Part shown: one piece after another, positions 42,675 to 50,810 of the stretch
Numbering within the stretch: the stretch's first letter is position 1
Layout of the letters: every line of letters starts with the position of its first letter
Assembly (NCBI RefSeq): GCF_008042275.1
Contig: NZ_RDBK01000033.1
Location: 34,713-98,712, forward strand
Length of the DNA: 64,000 nt
Direction of reading: 5' to 3'
Source: Streptomyces sp. OR43
Lineage (GTDB): Bacteria; Actinomycetota; Actinomycetes; Streptomycetales; Streptomycetaceae
Translations under genes and position numbers: made by a program
Notes under the pieces: generated by a model
What the model was told of the DNA's origin: nothing
The model's database searches: none
The model's input: only the letters and a program-made list of their open reading frames with translations

Positions 42675-43603
42675 TCACCGCCCTGATCGTGCCGCTGCTG
42701 ATGCCACTCGCGGCTCCGGTACTCGTCCGGTGGGCAGGACCCCGCCAGAGCCCGGTGGCTGCGATGTGGACGCTGACCACGACCGCGTGTGTGCTGGCGG
42801 CCGGCTGGCTCGCGGCACTCGGCGGCCTGCTTCTCGCCGGCGCGCTCACCGTGTCCGCCCTGGCCCACCTCGGTCACCTGATCCGCCCCCTGGACGTCGC
42901 ACCCGCCGTGGTCGTCTTTCCGGTGACCGCGCTCGTCCTCGGGACGCTGTCCGTCTGCGCTTGCGCCGTGTTCCGGGCGGCGCTGCGTCAGCTCCGCCAG
43001 TACCGCACCGCGCACACGCGGTTGCGCGACGCGCCCTCCGCGGGAGACCTCAGCGTCCTGGACAGCCCCGAACCCGACGCCTACGCCCTTCCCGGGAGCC
43101 CGGGGCGCATCGTGGTGACCTCCGGCATGCTGCGTACCCTGGACGGACCCGAGAGAGAAGCCCTCCTCGCGCACGAACGGGCCCATCTGGCCGGCCGCCA
43201 CCACTACTTCCTCGCCGCGGGCGACCTCGCCACCCGCTGCCACCCCGCCATGGGCGGACTGCGCAACGCCATCGGCCTGGCCGTCGAACGCGTCGCCGAC
43301 GAAGCCGCCGCGACCGCGGTCGGTGACCGCAACCTGACAGCGCGTGCCATCGGCCGCGCAGCCCTGGCCAAGAACGCCGACAGCTCCACTCGGCCCGTCT
43401 TCGCCGCGGGAGCCGCGGGCGGGCCCGTGCCGCAGCGTGTGAAAGCGCTGCTCCAGCCGGCGGCCACACCTCGCAGGCTGGCAGTCGCGGCAGCAGGCCT
43501 GCTCCTCGCCTGCTCGGCCGTAACCGGTGGGGGAGCCGCTGCCGGGCTCGTGACCCTGCACCACCACGTGGAGATCGCCCAGGGCGAAGCGCAGGACGAC
43601 TGA
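42671..43603 (+). CDS. M56 family membrane metallopeptidase (BlaR1-like, no sensor domain)
   Basis: This is a 310-residue membrane protein. Three helices come first, then a cytosolic zinc-peptidase domain with HERAHLAGRHH (HExxH type; here HERAH) and a downstream Glu region VERVADEAAATAV, then one last helix. It lacks the penicillin-binding sensor domain of BlaR1, so it detects another cue. GTG 42671 overlaps the stop of the BlaI gene. Confidence 0.88.
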   Translation: MITALIVPLLMPLAAPVLVRWAGPRQSPVAAMWTLTTTACVLAAGWLAALGGLLLAGALTVSALAHLGHLIRPLDVAPAVVVFPVTALVLGTLSVCACAVFRAALRQLRQYRTAHTRLRDAPSAGDLSVLDSPEPDAYALPGSPGRIVVTSGMLRTLDGPEREALLAHERAHLAGRHHYFLAAGDLATRCHPAMGGLRNAIGLAVERVADEAAATAVGDRNLTARAIGRAALAKNADSSTRPVFAAGAAGGPVPQRVKALLQPAATPRRLAVAAAGLLLACSAVTGGGAAAGLVTLHHHVEIAQGEAQDD

Positions 43604-43694
43604 CCGGGCAGCGCGGCAACAGGCCGGCCGCTACCGCGACCGGCTCGCCCTCGTCCAAGCCGCCGGAGTCCCGGCGATGGCCAGGCACCTGTGG

Positions 43695-43871
43695 TCAGCC
43701 GCGGTGGTGGCCGAGTTCCTCCACCCGGCGCGCGGCGAAGACGCCGACCGTGCTGCCGTGCGGGCGGGCACCGTCCATGGCGGAGGCCGCGGCGACCGGG
43801 GAGGCGACGGCGGCCATGGCGTCGCGGAACGCCTGCGCGGAGCCGGCCGACTCGGCGGTGGTGGGGGTCAT
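43695..43871 (-). pseudogene. Truncated flavin reductase (N-terminal fragment)
   Basis: The frame from ATG 43871 reads MTPTTAESAGSAQAFRDAMA and continues to DGARPHGSTVG, matching the start of NADH:flavin reductase (FMN reductase-like) domains. Similarity stops after about 45 codons near base 43740. The ATG overlaps the stop of the monooxygenase gene upstream, so this was probably the partner reductase of a two-component monooxygenase. About 100 residues including the flavin site are missing. Confidence 0.6.
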
Positions 43872-45209
43872 GACCGGGGCTGCTTCGTGAGGCGCGGGTC
43901 GAGGCCGTACTGCTCGTGGGCGCCGAGGTGCGCGCGGAGGGTGGCGCCTTCGTAGTCCTCGTGGAACAGGCCGCGCTCCTGGAGGAGCGGGACGACCTGG
44001 TCGACGAAGGCGTCGTAGCCGTCGTGGAAGGCGTCGAGGGCGATCGTGAAGCCGTCGCAGGCCCCCGCCTCGAACCATTCCTGCATGTGGTCGGCCACGT
44101 CGGCGGCCGTGCCGGCGATCACCGGGTGGTAGTCGATGACGCCGTGGGCGAGCACGTCGCGCAGCGTCCAGCCCTCGCGCGCGACTTCGAGCGCGCGGGC
44201 GGAGCGCGGGTCGTGCGGGCTGGGCTCGGCATCGGCCAACTGCTGTTCCGTCAGCGGCTCGTCGAGCTGCGCGGGGCCGAGCGGGAGACCGATCATGGCC
44301 CCCAGATAGCGGACGCGCTGCTCCAGATCGACGACCTCGTCCAGGAAGCGCCGCCGCTGAAGGGCGGCCCCGGCGGACGCGGCGATGGTCGGCATGAATC
44401 CGGCGAGCATCTTCACCTCGTCCGGATCGCGTCCGGCGCGCTCGGCGGCGTCCCGCAGGGCCTCGCGCTGCGCCCGGGCGTCGGCGATGGTGTACGGGTT
44501 GGCGTAGACACCGCTGGCGTAGCGGCCGGCGATCTCCAGCCCGTAACTTCCGCCGCCCGCCTGGAAGATGACCGGCTGGCCCTGTTCGGAAGGCGGGATG
44601 GGAAGCGGGCCGCGGGAGGCGACGTGCTTGCCTTGCAAGTTGACGGGCTGGATCTTGTCCATGTCGGCGAACCGCTTGTTCCCGACGTCGAGAATCCAGG
44701 CGTCCTGCCCCCAACTGCCCCACAGTCCCTGCACGATCTGGATGACCTCGTGGGCCCCCCTCGTACTTCTCCGCGCGCGGGGGGATCCGGCTCCCGAAGT
44801 TGGCGGCGGCGGTGGGGTGGGAGGTGGTGACCGCGTTCCAGCCGGCCCGGCCGTGGCTGATGACGTCCAGGGCCTTGAACTGGCGGGCCAGGTTGTAGGG
44901 CTCGCTGAACGTGGTGGAGGCGGTGGTGACCAGGCCGATGCGCTCGGTCTCGCGCGCGAGGACGGTCAGGAGCAGCAGCGGATCGATCGGCATCGTCGGG
45001 GAGTGGTGGGTGAGGTCGACGTCCAGGACCGGGGTGTCGGCGATGAACAGCAGCTGGATCTTGCCGCGCTCGGCGGCTTGCGCGTACCGCACGAACTGGT
45101 CCATGTCCGTGTAGCTGCGCAGATTCGCGCCGGGCAGGCGCCAGGCTCCGGGTTCGGCGCCGTAGCCGCCGGTGAACTGCATGCCCAGGATCATCTGCCG
45201 GCTTGTCAT
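43868..45209 (-). pseudogene. Flavin-dependent monooxygenase (NtaA/SnaA/DszA type) with a frameshift
   Basis: The N-terminal part (from ATG 45209, GAAGGAACCACC upstream) reads MILGMQFTGGYGAEPGAWR and continues to PPRAEKYEGG. The C-terminal part continues in another frame from VQGLWGSWGQDAW to the stop at 43868. The break is at a run of six G (C on the plus strand, 44755-44760); removing one base restores the expected continuation after AEKYEG. The family uses reduced FMN to oxidise sulfur or nitrogen compounds. Either the run was misread in sequencing or the gene is inactive or phase-variable. The downstream flavin reductase is truncated, which favours decay. Confidence 0.82.
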
Positions 45210-45573
45210 GGTGGTTCCTTCGGACGAGGTCAAAGGGGGTGGGGCGGGCGCGGAAGGGGTGCGGTCCAGGGCGCGCAGCCACGGCCACGGCGTATGCGGC
45301 GCGGCTCGGGGCATTCTGAAGCGCGGAGCCGGCCACGTGAGCGGTGCCGCTGGTGGGCGGCGCACCGCGTAGGAGCGGCACGCGTCGTGGACGCTCACGG
45401 TGGCGGCACGCCGGGGCTACGGGCCGCAGCGCGGAGCCTGATGGACTGCGTCCCGGTCGGGCTCGTCCCACGTCGATGCGTCTCACGTACGCGCGGCGTT
45501 CGCGGGTGGCGGTACGTGAGGTGCTGACAGCGCCGTCCTCGTGCGGCTGGTGCACGAGGGGGCGCCGGGCGGG

Positions 45574-46311
45574 TCAGCGGTGGGCGGCGCGGTTCATCTC
45601 GACGATGTCGTCGAGGGTGGCGTCGGCCGGAAGGGCGGCGAAGCGTTCCGGGACGCTGTCACGGACGGCCGCGTCCTTGACGCGGTCGGCCGCGGCCAGG
45701 GCCGCCGGCAGCTCCGCAAGGGTCAACTCGGTGCAGTAAGCAGGACCGTTGGGCTGCTGGCGCCAGGAGTCGGCCAGGACGCCGGCGTCGTAGGGGTCGA
45801 AGCCGGTGTCGTCCACCAGGCTCATGGCCACCTTCCGTGCCTCGTCGGAGTCGCCGGCGACCGGGATGGCGATACGGCCGGGAGTCCCCGCCGGGACTCC
45901 GCGGGTGCGCTGCGTCTCGGCCAGCGCGGCGTTCCACGCCTTGACGACGGGCCGGCCGAGCAGCTGCGCGGTGTACTCGCTCTCCACCTGGCCGTCGTCC
46001 ACCGCCTTGATCGGCTCGCCGAGCATGCCCGGGTAGTAGTTCGCGGTGTCGATGACCACGGTCTCCTCGGGCACCGACGCGAAGAGGTCCGCCAGCTGTC
46101 CCGCCACCCCGAACGGGATCGACAGGATGATCACGTCCCGGTCCTGGACCGACTCCTCCAGGGCAACCGCGCGGGCCCCGGATTCCAGGATCTCGGCCCG
46201 GACCGCCTCGTGACCGCGGGCGCCGGCGACCTGGACGTCGTGACCGGTGGTGCTGAGCTTGGAGGCGAGGTTTCCGCCGATGGCGCCGGCGCCTATCACG
46301 GTGATTTTCAT
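45574..46311 (-). CDS. NADPH-dependent F420 reductase-like oxidoreductase
   Basis: This is a 245-residue Rossmann protein. The N-terminal motif ITVIGAGAIGGNLASKL is characteristic of the F420:NADP reductase/NADP oxidoreductase coenzyme F420-dependent family; VIILSIPFGVAGQLADLF and VVKAWNAALAET follow. It may act on F420 or on a small carbonyl compound. ATG 46311 has AAAGGACAAGTC upstream. It lies directly downstream of the TetR gene on the same strand and may be controlled by it. A fragment of a related protein lies at 48001-48267. Confidence 0.82.
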   Translation of the reverse strand: MKITVIGAGAIGGNLASKLSTTGHDVQVAGARGHEAVRAEILESGARAVALEESVQDRDVIILSIPFGVAGQLADLFASVPEETVVIDTANYYPGMLGEPIKAVDDGQVESEYTAQLLGRPVVKAWNAALAETQRTRGVPAGTPGRIAIPVAGDSDEARKVAMSLVDDTGFDPYDAGVLADSWRQQPNGPAYCTELTLAELPAALAAADRVKDAAVRDSVPERFAALPADATLDDIVEMNRAAHR

Positions 46312-46411
46312 GACTTGTCCTTTGAAAGGTCGCGTCGGCCCAGGGGGCAGCGCGAGGCGAGGCTGCGCGGCGCGCAGCCCGGAAGGGTGGGGTGGAGCGG
46401 GTGTCGGGCCG

Positions 46412-47005
46412 CTATGCCAGGGTGTCTCGCTCGAGATATCCGCTCGCGATGAGCGAGCGGAGGCGGTCGAGCGAATCCTCCTCGGCGTCGTTGCCCTTGA
46501 TCCAGGCGAGGGAACACGCCGCCAGGAAGAGGTCGTATCCCCTTACGGACGCGCGCACGTGTCCCGCGCGCTGCGCCGCGTGCACGTACTGGTCGGTGGT
46601 GGTGATGAGGATGTCGCAGGGGATCGTGAGCGGGCTGTCCGGTTCCTGCGCCCGGGCCGCGGTCATCAGTGGCTCCGGCAGGCCGCTGTAGGCGCTGAAG
46701 TATTCCACCATCGCGCGCAGCCACAGCTCCAACGCCTCGGCGGCGTCGCCGAGTTCCTCGATGTCGGCCTGGCGGGCGACGAGCTCCTCGGAGCGCGTCT
46801 GCAGCACGGCGGCCAGCAGGGCCTCCCGGGTGGGGAAGTGCCGGTACAAGGTGGCGGGTCCGACGCCCGCCTCCTTGGCCACCGCCTCCAGGGAGGTGCC
46901 GACCCCGTGCCGCAGGAAGTGCCGCTGGGCTGTCTCCAGGAGGGCCACGCGATTGCGCTGCACGTCCGCACGGGGCTTGCGCCCCCGCTGTTCACCGGCG
47001 TTCAC
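46412..47005 (-). CDS. TetR family transcriptional regulator
   Basis: This is a 197-residue regulator. The helix-turn-helix is at about residues 20-65 (LLETAQRHFLRHGVGTSLEA, KEAGVGPATLYRHFPTREAL). The C-terminal ligand domain is of the type that often includes EPLMTAARAQEPD. GTG 47005 follows AGGAGGACGC. A perfect 16-base inverted repeat at 47044-47092, just upstream, is its likely operator region or a transcription hairpin. Confidence 0.9.
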   Translation of the reverse strand: MNAGEQRGRKPRADVQRNRVALLETAQRHFLRHGVGTSLEAVAKEAGVGPATLYRHFPTREALLAAVLQTRSEELVARQADIEELGDAAEALELWLRAMVEYFSAYSGLPEPLMTAARAQEPDSPLTIPCDILITTTDQYVHAAQRAGHVRASVRGYDLFLAACSLAWIKGNDAEEDSLDRLRSLIASGYLERDTLA

Positions 47006-47043
47006 GCGTCCTCCTGTGGTGGTCCTGCGGCCGCATCAAAAAA

Positions 47044-47092
47044 CGGATGCTGCCTCCGTATGTATGCGACAGTAAAACGGAGGCAGCATCCG
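47044..47092 (+). promoter_or_regulatory. Perfect 16-base inverted repeat upstream of the TetR gene
   Basis: CGGATGCTGCCTCCGT at 47044-47059 and its exact complement ACGGAGGCAGCATCCG at 47077-47092, separated by an AT-richer 17-base spacer. It is long and perfect for a TetR operator and could hold the promoter in the spacer. Confidence 0.6.
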
Positions 47093-47150
47093 GTCAAATC
47101 GTGACGCCCGTGCGAAACGCCCGTGCTGGAGCCCTGCGGCTCCGTGACGC

Positions 47151-47402
47151 TCATCCTGCTCCCGCTGATTCCCAGGGTCTCGACCTGTTGGTGTGCCCGA
47201 GCACCGGGTCGTCCGAGCTGAGCACGGTGATGCCGGAGGTGAGCTGGATTCGCTCGGTGCGGGTGGCGATGCCCGCCGGCGCCGTCTCGGGCGTGGAGGC
47301 GGCGTACGCGGGGCGAGGGTGCTTGCCGAGCGCGTCCACGCCTGCGGAGTCGGCGAGTACGGTCTCGTTTGCGACCTGCAAGCCCGGTAGTAGCACCAGC
47401 AC
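47151..47402 (-). pseudogene. LLM-class flavin-dependent oxidoreductase fragment
   Basis: The frame contains TVLADSAGVDALGKHPRPAY, then IATRTERIQLTSGITVLSSD. These correspond to the N-terminal region of luciferase-like monooxygenases (DEAGVDxFGxGEHHRPDY, ARTERIRLTSAVTVLSSDDP). Residues are missing around the GEHH motif, and the rest of the protein is absent. It is a relic. Confidence 0.6.
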
Positions 47403-47517
47403 GACAGACTCTCGCCATCACCGAACGGGTCCGGCGAAACGGCTGAATGGGGTGACGGAGCTCGCATGGCATGAAACTGTCATCTGACCTGTTCCGGAAC
47501 CAGTGTGGGGGTCTGCA

Positions 47518-47796
47518 ATGAGCCTGATGTTCTTAGGTGCTGTGGCTTTTGCGGTTCTCTGGTGGCTGATCGCTAGGGTGCCGCGGAGCACTCCATCCGC
47601 AGCCAAGGGATGGGGTATGGGGGTTCTGGGCGCCTCTCTTCTTATCGTTCTGGTTGCCTATCTTCTGAGTTCAGACATACAGGTATCGGCCAGTTACACC
47701 GGCCCGTCACCTCAGAACGTCGTGACGCTCGTAGCAGCGATCGCCGTTGCGCCCGGCGCCATCACGGCCCTCGTGCGGGTCGGGAAGAACGGATAG
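47518..47796 (+). CDS. Small membrane protein of unknown function
   Basis: This is a 92-residue protein with three hydrophobic segments (about residues 3-20, 34-52, 68-84), for example FLGAVAFAVLWWLIA and GVLGASLLIVLVAYLL. The ribosome site before ATG 47518 is G-rich but not canonical. It overlaps the relics on either side. I recognise no family. Confidence 0.45.
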   Translation: MSLMFLGAVAFAVLWWLIARVPRSTPSAAKGWGMGVLGASLLIVLVAYLLSSDIQVSASYTGPSPQNVVTLVAAIAVAPGAITALVRVGKNG

Positions 47797-47951
47797 ACGG
47801 CTCACTGAGCGGGCTCGTCGCTCTGGTGTACCTGCGCAAGCACGGCACGTTGGCCCAGCTCGCCGCGGCCTTCGGCGTATCGGTCGGCACCGCCCACGCC
47901 TACACCACCGCGGTCATCGACCTCCTGGTCGACCGTCACCGGGTCTGCTGA
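47796..47951 (+). mobile_element. IS5-family transposase N-terminal fragment
   Basis: The frame reads LSGLVALVYLRKHGTLAQLA and continues with SVGTAHAYTTAVIDLLVDR, the N-terminal helix-turn-helix region of actinobacterial IS5-type transposases. The catalytic DDE part is absent. A C-terminal fragment of a similar transposase occurs on the other strand at 57983-58210. Confidence 0.65.
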
Positions 47952-48000
47952 GGGTCCTGCGTGAGGCCGTGAGGCTTCTCGGTCCGCTGGGGCCAGGCCG

Positions 48001-48267
48001 AAGAAGCACTACAGGGACTTCGGTGCTGACCGACCGCGCACGGTCCTGTTCGGGTCCGGCGACGACCCGGAGGTGAAGAAACTGGTCGTGGGCATGCTCG
48101 ACGGCGCGGGTTTTGCCGCAGTCGATCTGGGGGCGCTCGCCGTCGGCGGCTCGATGCACGAGGTCGGGGCTCCGCTGCTGGGACTCGAGCTCATGGCGTA
48201 CGCCCGTCACCTGCGGAGGCGACGGGCGTGGTGCTGCCGCGTATCACCAAGCGGTGCGGGGCCGTGA
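48001..48267 (+). pseudogene. NADP oxidoreductase C-terminal fragment
   Basis: The frame reads KKHYRDFGADRPRTVLFGSG, then VVGMLDGAGFAAVDLGALAV and GGSMHEVGAPLLGLEL. This matches the C-terminal third of NADPH-dependent F420 reductase-like proteins (SGDDPEAK, GFAAVDLG, GGPLSGLEL). The N-terminal Rossmann part is missing, so it is a relic. Its end overlaps the LacI gene on the other strand. Confidence 0.6.
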
Positions 48268-49237
48268 GGTCCGAGGGAGGGACCTCGTTGTCCGGGCTGT
48301 AGATCCGATCCGCCAGGCATTGCAGGGCGAGCTGAGCGATCTGCCGTTTGTCGGGGGAGACCGTGGTCAGCGTCGGGCGGCCGTAACGGCCGTCCTCGAT
48401 GTCGTCGAACCCGACGACCACGAGTTCCTCCGGAACACGTACGCCCCTCTCGTACGCCATGTGCAGTACGCCCAGGGCCAGTTCGTCGCTGAAGGCGAAC
48501 ACCGCGTCCGGGATTTCGTCGCCGCTGTCGAGCAGGTCCGCCAGGGCCAGGGCGCCGTCCTTGCGGTGCAGCGTGTCCACGGAGCGTTCCCACTGCGGCC
48601 GGGGTTTGATGCCGGCCCGCCGCAGCGCCCTGCGGTAGCCCTCGGCGCGCAGGTCGGACGTTCCGTTGTGCAGATGTGGCTGCAGGCCGATGGCCGCGAC
48701 ACGGCGGCGCCCCAGCATCAGCAGATGAGTGGTGGCCTCATCCGCGGCGCTCACGTTGTCGACGGCCACGCGGTCGGCGAAGCCCTGGGGGCTGCGCTCG
48801 CCGAGCAACACGATCGGCAGAGATCTCGCGGTCGACGCCAACTCCTGAGCGGTCAGCGCCCACGGGCTGATGATCAACCCGTCCATCACGCGTCCACCGT
48901 GGCCGGTCAGCAACCGGCGCTCCGCCTCGGCGTCCCCCAGGGTCTGGTCGATGATCACGGTCCAGGAGCGTTTCCGTGCCTCCTCCACGATCAGGCCCGC
49001 CAGCTCCGCGAAATAGGGGGAGTGCAGCTCCGGGATGGCCAGCCCGATGATGCCGGTGCGACCGGCCCGCAGGCTGCGCGCGGCGAGGTTGGGCCGGTAT
49101 CCCAGTTCGTCGATCGCTTCCTGGACCCGGCGGCGGGTTTCCGCCGCGACCCGCGCGGAACCGCTGACCACGTTCGACACGGTGCGTGCCGAAACCCCGG
49201 CGCGGGCGGCTACGTCTTTCAGGCTGCTGCTCACCAC
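48191..49237 (-). CDS. LacI family transcriptional regulator
   Basis: This is a 348-residue regulator. The N-terminal LacI headpiece (LKDVAARAGVSARTVSNVVS, then RVQEAIDELGYRPNLAARSL) is followed by a periplasmic-binding-protein-like effector domain (IIGLAIPELHSPYFAELAG, VVGFDDIEDGRYGRP). The start is a GTG at 49237 or the adjacent GTG. It is divergent from the PhyH gene, and two GTTGCAAC palindromes lie between them, a plausible operator. The 3' end overlaps an NADP reductase relic. Confidence 0.9.
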   Translation of the reverse strand: MVSSSLKDVAARAGVSARTVSNVVSGSARVAAETRRRVQEAIDELGYRPNLAARSLRAGRTGIIGLAIPELHSPYFAELAGLIVEEARKRSWTVIIDQTLGDAEAERRLLTGHGGRVMDGLIISPWALTAQELASTARSLPIVLLGERSPQGFADRVAVDNVSAADEATTHLLMLGRRRVAAIGLQPHLHNGTSDLRAEGYRRALRRAGIKPRPQWERSVDTLHRKDGALALADLLDSGDEIPDAVFAFSDELALGVLHMAYERGVRVPEELVVVGFDDIEDGRYGRPTLTTVSPDKRQIAQLALQCLADRIYSPDNEVPPSDLTAPHRLVIRGSTTPVASAGDGRTP

Positions 49238-49288
49238 GCCATCCTGACATGCCGCCCCCGGCAGCGATCAAGATTCTCGGCCGCAAGT

Positions 49289-49316
49289 GTTGCAACGTTG
49301 AAATCATCGTTGCAAC
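49289..49316 (+). promoter_or_regulatory. Paired GTTGCAAC palindromes (LacI-type operator)
   Basis: GTTGCAAC occurs at 49289-49296 and at 49309-49316, 12 bases apart, also forming a larger dyad TTGCAACG-10-CGTTGCAA. It sits between the LacI gene and the PhyH gene. Confidence 0.7.
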
Positions 49317-49349
49317 ATGTCTCGGACAGTCTGCTGCAAGGAGGCACGC

Positions 49350-50201
49350 ATGAGCCCGCACGCGCACCCCGGAATCTGCCCGGCCGACCTCGACGTGAAC
49401 GTGAGCACCGAGGTCGAGGCCCTGTACTCGCTCGGCATCACGGCCCGCAAAGGCGCGTTCACCACGGAGTGGGCCGACCGCCTGCGCGAGGACATCGAGG
49501 CCGCCTTCCGGGAGGCCCTGACACGGCCCGGCGGCACCGTCGGACGCGGTCCGCACCGCTACTACGTGGAGATCCACCCCGAGCAGCTGCGCGGCTTCGT
49601 CGAACTCGTGGACCATCCCTGGGTGCGCTCGGTCTGCGAGGCCGTGCTCGGCGCCGACTACCGCATTGTCGAACTCGGCTTCGACGTACCGCTCGAAGGC
49701 GCAGTCAACCAGCCCTGGCACCGGGACTTCCCCCTCCCCGAGGAAACCCGTGCGGAGCGGCGGCTCACCTCTCTGGCCTTCAACGTCACCGCCGTCGATA
49801 CGGAGGAGGACATGGGCCCCTTCGAGATCGCGCCGGGTACCCAGTGGGACGACAGCCCGGAGTTCGGACACGGCATGTTCCCGCCTCGGTCCCACTACCC
49901 GCGCTACGAGGAACGCGCCGTACGTAAGTACCCGCAGCGCGGCGACATTTCGGCGCGCAGCGCCCTCACCATCCACCGCGGGACGAGGAACGACTCCGCG
50001 AAGTCCCGTCCCGTGCTGGTTCTGGGGGTGGACGGTCCTGAGGCCGCCAACGGCGAACGGCATGACACTGCCGTGACGCGTGCCTTCTGGGAGGCGCTGC
50101 CCGAGCGCGTCCGGCGGCATCTGCACTGCCCGGTCGTCGACCAGCTGACGCCCATCACCCAGAAGCACACCATCGAGGGTCTCGTCATGGGTGACGCCTG
50201 A
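49350..50201 (+). CDS. Phytanoyl-CoA dioxygenase (PhyH) family protein
   Basis: This is a 283-residue Fe(II)/2-oxoglutarate-dependent dioxygenase. The metal-binding His and Asp are in NQPWHRDFPLP, and the distal His is probably in ALTIHRGTRNDS, followed by an Arg for 2-oxoglutarate (SKSRPVLVLG). Family members hydroxylate phytanoyl-CoA, ectoine or natural-product intermediates; the substrate here is unknown. ATG 49350 follows AAGGAGG, so it is preferred over ATG 49317. It is the likely target of the divergent LacI regulator. Confidence 0.85.
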   Translation: MSPHAHPGICPADLDVNVSTEVEALYSLGITARKGAFTTEWADRLREDIEAAFREALTRPGGTVGRGPHRYYVEIHPEQLRGFVELVDHPWVRSVCEAVLGADYRIVELGFDVPLEGAVNQPWHRDFPLPEETRAERRLTSLAFNVTAVDTEEDMGPFEIAPGTQWDDSPEFGHGMFPPRSHYPRYEERAVRKYPQRGDISARSALTIHRGTRNDSAKSRPVLVLGVDGPEAANGERHDTAVTRAFWEALPERVRRHLHCPVVDQLTPITQKHTIEGLVMGDA

Positions 50202-50261
50202 GCTGGCAACGAGGCGGGAACGCTACCGTGCGCCAGCCGACAAGGCCCGCCCACCTTGCGC

Positions 50262-50402
50262 GTGCTTGCCGTGGTCTACGCCGTCTCTGTCCTGGGCGTA
50301 CGGCTGCTCGCCTACGACACCGCCATCCTCTTTGGCGTACTGCTGCACCTGCTGCACCTGCGGGAGCTGCGCAAACTCGGACCGGTGACCGGTGACCCGT
50401 GA
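50262..50402 (+). CDS. Possible small hydrophobic protein
   Basis: A 46-codon frame starting GTG reads VLAVVYAVSVLGVRLLAYD and ends in LHLRELRKLGPVTGDP. It could be one membrane segment with a basic tail, or the end of a decayed gene. There is no good ribosome site. Confidence 0.2.
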   Translation: MLAVVYAVSVLGVRLLAYDTAILFGVLLHLLHLRELRKLGPVTGDP

Positions 50403-50680
50403 ACTCACCGGCCGCTCCACCGACTGGGCCCTGTACGACCACCCTCGCCGCACTTCTCGTCCGAGCCCTCTCATGTCGAACACCTCCGCCTGAGACGCAC
50501 GACGCTTCGGCAGACGGGCCGGCGAACGTCACGACGCGACCTGCCCTTCCCCGCCTGTGAGGGCCGACCTCCACCTCGCCGTCGGCGGCGCAGAGAGGTA
50601 TGAGTCCAGGGTGAAGGGCTTGCGCGGCGGGCGGCGACCCATGCGGGATCGGCGGTCTGCCTGTCCGGTGGCAGTGCTGT

Positions 50681-50700
50681 AGCCAGCCAGCCAGCCAGCC
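50681..50700 (+). repeat. AGCC tetranucleotide repeat
   Basis: Five perfect copies of AGCC followed by imperfect ones to about 50708. It lies in non-coding DNA. Confidence 0.85.
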
Positions 50701-50810
50701 GGCCAGTCAGGTTCCGGTTCGCCGCCGGCCTCCTCCGGGGTGCGGGCGACGGTCCTCCCGCGCCTGTGGTCCGGCCCGCCCTCCGGCGGGTCCGGGCCGC
50801 AGGCGGCGGG

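Larger units (their letters stand above)
50202..50810 (+). other. Gene-poor stretch
   Basis: About 600 bases between PhyH and the glycosidase. It holds one possible small hydrophobic frame (50262-50402) and an AGCC tandem repeat; nothing else was recognised. Confidence 0.4.

Noticed and set aside
50681-50710. CRISPR-like repeat
   Set aside because: It is a simple AGCC tandem repeat without spacers; no CRISPR array or cas gene was seen in the window.
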